A stretch of 64,000 bases of DNA, from contig CM065803.1 in NCBI GenBank assembly GCA_033398695.1, positions 50,211,501 through 50,275,500 of the forward strand, in the 5' to 3' direction. Positions 56,771 to 64,000 of this stretch are shown here, in pieces. A program made the translations under genes and the position numbers. Source of the DNA: Orobanche coerulescens. Taxonomy: Eukaryota; Streptophyta; Magnoliopsida; Lamiales; Orobanchaceae. The stretch's first letter is position 1; every line of letters begins with the position of its first letter. A model generated the notes under the pieces. That model did not search any database, was not told the DNA's origin, and saw only the letters and a program-made list of their open reading frames with translations.

Positions 56771-59700
56771 AAAGCAAGTGGTACATTGATAGCGGATGTT
56801 CAAGGCACATGTGCGGCTCCAAGGATTTGTTTGAAGACCTCGAATATCAAGAACAAGGACATGTGACCTTCGGTGACAACCAAAAAGGAAAGATTAAGGG
56901 AATCGGCAAAGTCGGTAAGGAACCTTCTCCCTCTATCAACAAAGTATTGTTTGTTGATGGTTTGCATCATAATCTACTTAGCGTTTCACAACTTTGCGAT
57001 GAAGGTTTTAAAATTCTCTTTGAACAAATGCATTGCATGGCATTTAGAAATAATAAAATAGCATTCATCGGTTTGAGATGTGGAAACATTTATATTGTTG
57101 ATCTTAATGATAAAAGTTCATTCAATGAAAAATGTCGTATTACTTTGGATGATAATGCATATTTGTGGCATCGAAAATTGGGGCATACATCTTTACCTAT
57201 CATTTCCATTTTATCTAGACACGACCTTGTTCGTGGATTGCCCAAACTCAAGCTTGATAGAAAGCATTTGTGTGAATCATGCATAAAAGGGAAACACACT
57301 CGAGAATCTTTCAAACCAAAATTCGAGGTTTCCACTAGCTGTATTCTTGAACTTGTGCATATGGATTTAATTGGACCATCTAGATATGTTAGTCTAGATG
57401 GTAAGCTTTATACTTTGGTCATTGTTGATGATTATTCCCGTTTTACTTGGGTTAGGTTTATCGCTCATAAAGATGACACATTTTTCGAGTTTTCCAAATG
57501 GTGTCGTTTGGTGCAAAATGAGAAAAATCTTTCTATAATTTCAATCCGCACCGATCACGAAGGTGCATTTGATTGCACTCCGTTTGAGCTTTTATGGGAC
57601 AAATATGGAATTAATCATAATTTTTCGGCTCCTAGAGCGCCTCAACAAAATGGGGTTGTTGAAAGGAAAAATCGATCTTTGGAGGAAATGTCAAGGACTA
57701 TGCTTAACGAATACTCTCTTCCACAATAATTTTGGGCCAAAGCAATTTTTACGGCATGTTATGTGATTAATCGTGTCCATGTTCGTAGAACTAACCTTAA
57801 AACTCCGTATGAATTATGGAAGGGCAAAAAGCCAAATATATCGTATTTCCATCCTTTTGGTTGCAATGTGTTTATCCTAAATAATGGTAAGGATAACTTG
57901 GGGAAATTTGATGCTAAATCCGATTCCGGTATATTTCTTGGTTATGCTACAAATAGCAAAGCATATCATGTTTATAACATTAGAACAAATAAGGTTGAGG
58001 AATCCATTCATGTCAAATTCAACGATATGATCTCACCCCTGAGAAAGGTAGAATATTTTGACGATGCAGGTATTTTTCCAGATTCTCATCCCCCAAACGA
58101 AATGGAGAAAATTTTGGAAATCCAAAGGAAGAAAATCGAGAGTCTACCGAAAGATTGGAGGCACATCAAAGACCATCTAAAAGATCTTGTGATTGGAAAC
58201 ATTGAAGATAGTGTTCAAACCCGAAGGAGAACCACCGAATTTATGGCTCATTGTGCTTTCGTATCCGAAATAGTTCCCAAGAATATATCCGAGGCTCTTG
58301 ATGATGAAAGTTGTGTGATGGAAATGAAAGAGGAGCTTTTACAATTCATGCACAATAATGTATGGAATTTAGTTCCCGCTCCTAAAGATAAAACAATTAT
58401 CGGAACTAAATGGGTGCACAAAATCAAGAGTGACGAAGACGGTTACCCTATTCGAAATAAATCTCGTTTGGTCGCTCAAGGGTATAATCAAGAGGAAGGC
58501 CTTGATTATGAAGAAAGTTTTGCTCCCGTAGCTCGACTCGAAGCCATCCGTTTGTTATGTGCTTTTGCCGCTCACAAAAAGATCAAACTATTTCAAATGG
58601 ATGTGAAAAGTGCATTCTTGAATGGCTACATTCAAGAAGAGGTCTATGTCAAGAAACCTCCCGGTTTTAAAGATCATTAATTTCCGGATCACGTCTACAA
58701 GCTCAACAAGGCACTCTACGGGTTGAAGCAAGCACCCCGAGCATGGTATGATCATTTAAGTCAATTTTTAATTGCAAATGATTATAAAAGAGCTAAAGTC
58801 GATAATACCTTGTTTGTGAAAATATTGAATAATGACATACTTGTTTGCCAAATCTATGTTGATGACATTGTATTTGGAGCTACTAACGAATACTTGTGCC
58901 AAGATTTCTCTAATCTTATGAAAGGAGAGTTCGAGATGAGTATGATGGGAGAATTAACATTCTTCCTCGGGCTTCAAATCAAGCAATGTGAAGATGGAAT
59001 CTTTATCCATCAAACACAGTACTCAAACGACCTCCTAAAGAAATTCAAAATGGAAAGTAGCAAGGTGATTTCAACGCCAATGTCTTCATCATTAAAGCTT
59101 GAAAAAGATGAAAATGGCAAATCCGTAGATCAAAAATTATATCGAGGTATGATCGGATCTCTGTTATATTTGACTGCTTCTAGGCCAGACATAATATTTG
59201 CTACATGTTTATGTGCTCGATTCCAAGCTAATCCCAAGGAATCACATTTAATTGCTTGTAAACGCATTTTTCGTTACTTGAAAGGGACCATCGGACTAGG
59301 TCTATGGTACCCCTCTTGCTTGGACTTTAATTTGATTATATATAGTGACGCCGATTTCGGGGGATGTAAAATTGATAAAAAGAGTACTAGTGGTACGTGT
59401 CATTTTATTGGATCATGTCTAATATCCTGGGGAAGTAAAAAAGCAAACCAGTGTGGCGTTGTCCACAACTGAGGCCGAATATGTTGCTGCAGGGAGTGCC
59501 TGTGCTCAGGTGTTATGGATTAAAAATCAACTCCGCGACTACGACATATATTTTGAAAATACCCCTATTCTATGTGATAATACTAGTGCGATTAATCTAA
59601 GCAAAAATCCTGTGTTGCATAGTAGAACTAAGCATATAGACATTAGACATCACTTTTTACGCGATCATGTGCAAAAGAAAGATATATGCTTAATTTTTGT

Positions 59701-59803
59701 CGGGACGAAGGACCAACTAGCTGATATCTTTACGAAACCTCTTCCCGAAGAATCATTTAATTCTATTCGTTTGCAACTTGGTATGGGACATCTAGACAAT
59801 TTT
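56771..59803 (+). pseudogene. Pol of copia H: protease, integrase, reverse transcriptase, RNase H
   Basis: Protease active site WYIDSGCSRHMCG (56779). Integrase zinc region HRKLGH...CESCIKGKH, core HMDLIGPSR, RTDHEGAFD (where GGEF is usual) and NGVVERKNRS. A stop at 57727, then the conserved post-integrase region. Reverse transcriptase starts at [16 protein letters not shown], with [10 protein letters not shown], a stop at 58678, and catalytic YVDD at 58855-58866. RNase H-like motifs are SDADFGG, then a frameshift near 59452, TTEAEYVA and CDNTSAI. The product ends at 59803 (GHLDNF). Four breaks make it non-functional as read; each is a single change. Confidence 0.92.
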
Positions 59804-59852
59804 TGAAATTAGTTTTCTACTCAAGAAATCAATATCCTTGAATCGTTCCATT

Positions 59853-60116
59853 CGCTAGCGCGCGCTAGCTTCATTTTTGTAACGCGCGCTAACTTTTATT
59901 TTCGATAGCGTACGCTAACCCTTTATATTTTGCGTGCGCTAATTAAAACTCTTCATATTCCGAATTTACTACTGGACTGTCCAGTGAACTACCTGTTTAC
60001 TCCTAACGTACGCTAAACTTACAACTCTAGCGTACGCTAATTAAACCTGCACAGATCACTATATAAACTCTATTCAGTTCAGAAACACTCTCATTCTCTC
60101 ATGACGTACGCTAACA
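59853..60116 (+). repeat. Class I palindrome array between pol and accessory ORF of H
   Basis: Seven units (TAGCGCGCGCTA, TAACGCGCGCTA, TAGCGTACGCTA and ACGTACGCTA types) plus the dyad ACTGGACTGTCCAGT at 59971-59985. All but one lie upstream of a TATA box at 60060. Confidence 0.87.
60060..60067 (+). promoter_or_regulatory. Putative internal TATA box of element H
   Basis: TATATAAA in CACTATATAAACTC, 150 bases upstream of the accessory ORF start (60210) and directly after the array. The spacing mimics the LTR promoter of the same element. Confidence 0.6.
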
Positions 60117-60209
60117 CACGGATCCCCTTTTTTAGCAAGAACCCTAGCCGGAAAATTCGATCCATTCAACTCAGATTTCTTCTTCAAATCTTCCAATTTC
60201 TTCCAAATT

Positions 60210-61450
60210 CATGTTGAGCAAGGGCCGCAAAGCCATGGAGAAATCTTACAAAAATGCCAAATGCCCGCGCGACCCAGAATACGATGCGACCCGATTCGTG
60301 TCATACACCGCGTCGAAGTGTGTTTTCTGAAATTCTCCCTCAAGAACATATTACGGACTGCTACTTCTTCAACTTTCCGAGCCTAGAACGGGTAAATGTT
60401 GTAATCACTAATTTTTTCACTTCCATTGGGATTGCCCGATTCGTTGAATGTAAGGATCCCATATTCCCTGAATTTGTCCGCGAATTTTACGCAAACCTTC
60501 ATGTTGCTGAAAGTGAAGGCTCATCATCCCTAGTCTTAGGGATTATGGTTGGAGGAACGAAAGTGAGAGTTTCCTCGGAAATTTTAACGCAAATTTTTAG
60601 TCTACCATCCGATGGGTTTTCATGTACTGGAAAATCGATTTCTGAAGAAACTGGAGTAAGGGAGATTGATGTGAAAGAATTCATGAGTTCAAAAGTTGTA
60701 ATAGACATAACCGACGAATTCTTCGAGAATAATGATTTTGGAATCAACATCCGACTCCTTTTAGTTGCTCTCACAAAGTGTATAATGCCGAAGGTAAACA
60801 CTCAACACAAGTTAGTCGGAGTCGACAAACACTTTGTATACCTAGTGCTTAATGATGATAAAGTCGATTTTGCCGCTATCGTCACTAGTTGGATCAAAGT
60901 GAAGGGCGACCTTTTTCGGTCGAAGAACTATGCGTCTCGATCCCGCAAGGCTGGAGTGCCGTATGGTTCCATCCTTCCGGCGATATTCATATTTCATCAC
61001 ATGGATTTGTCGAAGGACAAAGCTGTCCCCGTTTCTCTCGGCCATGAGATATCGGACTACTTGCTAAAAGCCATGCATTATGTCTGGACGATCAACCGAG
61101 ACTGGATTCTTTTCCCATATCTTCGCGAAGACGACCAAGTGGAGAAAGGATCACGTATGCCTACACCAGAGGAGAGAATCACTCGACGAGGACCACACAC
61201 CTTTCTGGAAATGTAAACCGGGGAATTCGTGAGGAAGCCAACTTCCAAAGGCAAGTGACCGATGAGAGACTCCATCACCGAAGAAGAAGAAGAGAGTGAC
61301 CTCATTGCTCGGATGCGGAGTATCGAGACCTCTCAAATGGAAATACGTGAGGATGTTCGATCTCTTCGTTCAGAAGTCCGAAAAGTTCGTGGGCTGGTTT
61401 CTGAGTTCATCCGATTCACTCACCCGTCATTGCCATTCCCATCCACTTAG
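60210..61450 (+). pseudogene. Accessory 3' ORF of Sirevirus H (env-like position)
   Basis: The likely start is the ATG at 60210 (MLSKGRKAMEKSYKN, then RDPEYDATRFVSYTASK), with a shift near 60300 into the long frame that ends at 61216 (open from 60254). That frame contains NVVITNFFTSIGIARF, FVREFYANLHVAE and VSSEILTQIFSLPSDG, and belongs to the plant transposon-protein family also seen in Athila ORF-1. After the stop, another frame (61262-61450) is a charged coiled coil (SDLIARMRSIETSQMEIRED), probably the true C-terminus. Its function is unknown; I see no clear signal peptide or membrane segment, so envelope function is doubtful. Confidence 0.78.
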
Positions 61451-61819
61451 TCCGACCAAGCTTTTTAGATTCTAGGAGTTTGATACTTGTAGTAGCAACT
61501 TCTCTTTCAAATGGTTTTGATGTCTCATGCTTTGAATGTCTGTGTAATGCTTGAACTACCTTTTAATGAAATTTTGCATTTCTCTTCGTTCGGTTTCATG
61601 AAGTTTGGCATTTGTTGATTATGTGCTTTCGTTTTGGTTCATGGTATTTGGTTGGTATTATTTTTTATACGCAACAACACAGGGGGACTCCTTTTTGTTT
61701 ATGTCAAAAAGGGGGAGAAATACTCCAAAAACCGAACGTACTAACATATCGAACAAATCACTTTGATTCGAATTCTTGAAATGGTTTTTTCCAGGATTAT
61801 ATTAAATGTTTTGACATCA
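61451..61819. other. 3' untranslated region of element H
   Basis: T-rich, with GTCAAAAAGGGGGAGAAA at 61704-61721, which resembles a second polypurine tract upstream of the real one. No gene. Confidence 0.6.
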
Positions 61820-61835
61820 TCAAGAAGGGGGAGAT
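61820..61835 (+). other. Polypurine tract of element H
   Basis: CAAGAAGGGGGAGAT directly before the 3' LTR, the form usual in Sireviruses. Confidence 0.85.
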
Positions 61836-63400
61836 TGTTGACTCAAAGTATTTTGATGATGATCGTATTCAAAACATTTAACAAAACGTATCTCATCGAG
61901 ACGTTATATTGAAGGAAACTGGTCTCAGCGCACGCTACATGTTTCAGAGTAGCGCACGCTATCGAGGCATTTATACAGTCAAGTCAACTCAGCTGCAGTG
62001 TAGTCGGAACCTACCTGATGGATAGCGCACGCAAAAGCTTCACTATTTGCGTACGCTAAAATACTAATATTAGGGCACGCTATACCACATTATTAACGCA
62101 CGCTATCGCATCTCAAGTCAGAGGACATTAAGATCTGGAAAGAAAAAGGAAAAGGATTTGCGCACGCTACATCGTTCATTTACGTACGCTACTATGAGGT
62201 CTTAGTGCACATTACATTTAAAGTCTTGCGCACGCTACCGGATAACAAGTTTAGTAGTCCAGTAGCCACTGGACTCAAAATGAGAAAGCCCTTATTTATG
62301 CTACACAAGGTAACGTACGTTACAGAGGGAAGTATATAGCGCACGCTATTTAGCAATTATTAGCGCACGCTAAATCAGTCAAAATTCTACCGTTGGATAT
62401 TCTACCCGTTGGAACGACGAAGTCAAAGAAGATCCGTAAAATCTGGAAAAGCTGATATTAAATAATACTAGCGCGCTTATAGTTACTACACCTTGGAAGG
62501 AATATGCATAATTGCTAGCGCACACTAAGTACAATTTTTAGCCGTTGGAAAAGAGACATTGGGGAGACAAACCAACACATTTCAAAGTCAAGATTGAAGA
62601 CCTGTTGACCAACCATTAGCGCACGCTAAGAAGGTATGACTAGCGCACGCTAGCCATATAATTTTACCATTGGAACAGTTTTGTGACCGTTCAGATAGGC
62701 CAAGTCAGAGATCGATTGCGCACGCTATGGAGGTATTATTAGCGCACGCTAATAATACAAATATCAGAATTCAAAGAAAGGCTGACACCTATAAATACCC
62801 ATATCATTTGGGTATCTCACACACAACTTCAAGCATTCAAGCATACAAGCAATCAAAGCATTCTTGAGCTCATATCTCTATCTATTACTATATTCTATGT
62901 TGTGAGAAGAAAGATACAAAGAGTGAAACACCTTGTAATATTTATTATACTTTGTATTCTTTCATTTGCTTGCGAGTGTTGCATCACTCATACTTGAGCG
63001 TAAGTGAAACGAATTAAGAGTCACTAATCCAGTGTTATCAGGATCTTTTGATCCAGCATTGTTAGGATTACACTCCAATATTTGTAAAGTGAGGATTATC
63101 TAGTTCCTATAGAACACTAGATAAACAAAGTTTATTTTGAGAGTGGTTGTGCTTGGACCAATAGAAGATAAGCGATTATAACGGTTGTTGTACTCGGACT
63201 GATCGAAGACGAGTCAAGTGTGTGGTTGTTCTTGAGCCAATAGAAAAAGAAGTCGGAGAGAGGACGTAGGCAAGTTGCCGAACCTCTATAAATCTTTGAG
63301 TCTTTTACTTTCCGCACTATTTTCTTTTATTCGCGAGAAAGTTCGATATTCCGCATTACCACTATTCAACCCCCCTTCTAGTGGTGAATTTATCTCTTCA
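61836..63400 (+). repeat. 3' LTR of element H
   Basis: Matches the 5' LTR with an array at 61924-62755 and the TATA box at 62790-62797. It has an extra block of about 24 bases near 62475-62500 and several CpG-decay changes in array units. Ends TCTCTTCA, then duplication TACAA. Confidence 0.92.
61924..62755 (+). repeat. Class I palindrome array in the H 3' LTR
   Basis: Counterpart of 53566-54364. Some units are eroded (TAGTGCACATTA, TTATTTATGCTA) and others better preserved than in the 5' copy. Dyad at 62256-62275. Confidence 0.88.
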
Positions 63401-63405
63401 TACAA

Positions 63406-64000
63406 AATTTCCATTGTATCATTTTTAGCCAGACCTCAATCCCCGATCTCACAAATTCTAACTATAACTCCTTCTGGACTGTCAAACGGGCAAGAATTTG
63501 CTCATGTACTGTCTTACGGCTCAAGGCATCGGCAACTACGTTCGCCTTTCTTGGGTGGTATAGGATCTCAATATCATAATCTTTAATCAATTCCAGCCAC
63601 CTCCTCTGTCTCATGTTCAACTCCTTCTGAGTAAAAGTGTACTTCGGACTATTGTGATCAGTAAAAATCTGAAAATAAACCCCATACAAGTAATGGCGCC
63701 AGATTTTTAAAGCAAACACCATGGCTGCCAACTTCAGATCATGGGTCGGGTAGTTGACCTTGTATGGTCTCAATTGCCTTGATGCATAGGCAATCACCTT
63801 CCCATTCTGCATCAATACATAATCGAGACCCTGTTTCGATGTGTCACTATATACCATAAATCACTATGTTCCTTGTGGTAACACCAAAACTGGTGCCGAT
63901 ATCAGTCGACTCTTAAGCTCATCAAAACTTTGTTAACATGCTACTGACCAGGTGTACTTCTTAGCCTTTCTCAACAGATTAGTCAGGGGCTGAGCGATCT
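63406..64000 (-). pseudogene. RNase H and end of reverse transcriptase of element F (partial)
   Basis: On the reverse strand the frame 63857-63462 reads [20 protein letters not shown], then [20 protein letters not shown], and [12 protein letters not shown]. These are the gypsy RNase H and following connection region. Upstream (64000-63870) the reverse strand gives APVLVLPQG-like and LTNLLRKAKKYTW sequence from the end of reverse transcriptase. The right edge cuts it, and copia H separates it from its integrase half. Confidence 0.88.

Larger units (their letters stand above)
53482..63400 (+). mobile_element. Element H: Ty1/copia Sirevirus-like retrotransposon with accessory 3' ORF
   Basis: LTRs 53482-55011 and 61836-63400, duplication TACAA (53477-53481 and 63401-63405). 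The order gag, protease, integrase, reverse transcriptase, RNase H, then an extra ORF before the 3' LTR, plus polypurine tract AAGAAGGGGGAGAT, fits Sireviruses. Pol is nearly complete with a handful of stops and frameshifts. Class I arrays lie in both LTRs and again between pol and the extra ORF. Confidence 0.92.
39860..64000 (-). mobile_element. Element F: gypsy chromovirus (Tekay-like), 3' part, split by copia elements G and H
   Basis: Read on the reverse strand from the right edge: RNase H region (63406-64000), then copia H, then integrase and chromodomain (53476-52086), polypurine tract, and the 3' LTR (52058-51833, copia G, 43114-39860). Removing G and H with one copy of each duplication (GAGAT, TACAA) makes the flanks continuous. 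Pol carries many stops and has lost catalytic residues. The 5' part is beyond the window. Confidence 0.88.

Noticed and set aside
61704..61721. Purine run AAAAAGGGGGAGAAA as the polypurine tract of H
   Set aside because: The LTR start TGTTGACTC follows the later run at 61820-61835. The earlier run may be a spare tract but does not set the border.

Overview
The window is plant nuclear heterochromatin made almost entirely of nested LTR retrotransposons. The only host-gene sequence I can support is a broken SFT2-type vesicle-transport gene. The signs of a flowering plant are Ty3/gypsy chromovirus (Tekay/Del-like), Athila-like and Ty1/copia Sirevirus-like elements, tRNA-iMet and tRNA-Asp type primer sites, and a small hAT-type DNA element. 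I cannot name the species. I see no tRNA or rRNA gene and no intact host gene.

Layout. 1-3443: 3' part of gypsy element A (integrase plus chromodomain, then the 3' LTR). 3463-12826: SFT2-type gene fragment split by complete gypsy element B (3848-12781, 5-bp target duplication AGAAG). About 13.7-36.9 kb: an old, very degenerate copia element X, split by Athila-like element C (15866-24976, duplication GCTTT; gag-protease and an accessory ORF, no reverse transcriptase or integrase) and by reverse-strand gypsy-derived element E (26182-34671, duplication ATATG; two LTRs of about 3.1 kb around a gag remnant). 37163-37861: hAT-like element with 8-bp duplication TTCATTAG. 38137-39859: gypsy LTR fragment F1 (reverse strand), cut by gypsy element F, which runs from 39860 past the right edge. 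F is itself split by copia G (43115-51827, in the LTR, duplication GAGAT) and by Sirevirus-like copia H (53482-63400, in pol, duplication TACAA).

The strongest unexplained signal is a set of homotypic arrays of short CpG-rich palindromes. Class I is TAGCGCACGCTA / TAACGTACGTTA. Class II is GTGCCGCGGCAC. They occupy U3 just upstream of TATA-like boxes in unrelated elements: A, B, F and copia H carry class I; Athila-like C and gypsy E carry class II. Extra arrays occur inside C and H, upstream of their accessory 3' ORFs. In H this internal array is followed by a clear TATA box. I infer a shared, exchangeable promoter module, including a second internal promoter for the accessory genes.

Other conserved structure includes a predicted GC-AG intron inside the gypsy LTRs (donor AG|GCAAGT, a CTAAC-like branch site in A, B, E and F, a GC hairpin, then AG). 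In B this intron holds four tandem hairpins whose outer arms change but stay complementary. Differences between paired LTRs are rich in one-base indels near CHG sites, so some frameshifts may be base-calling errors in methylated DNA.
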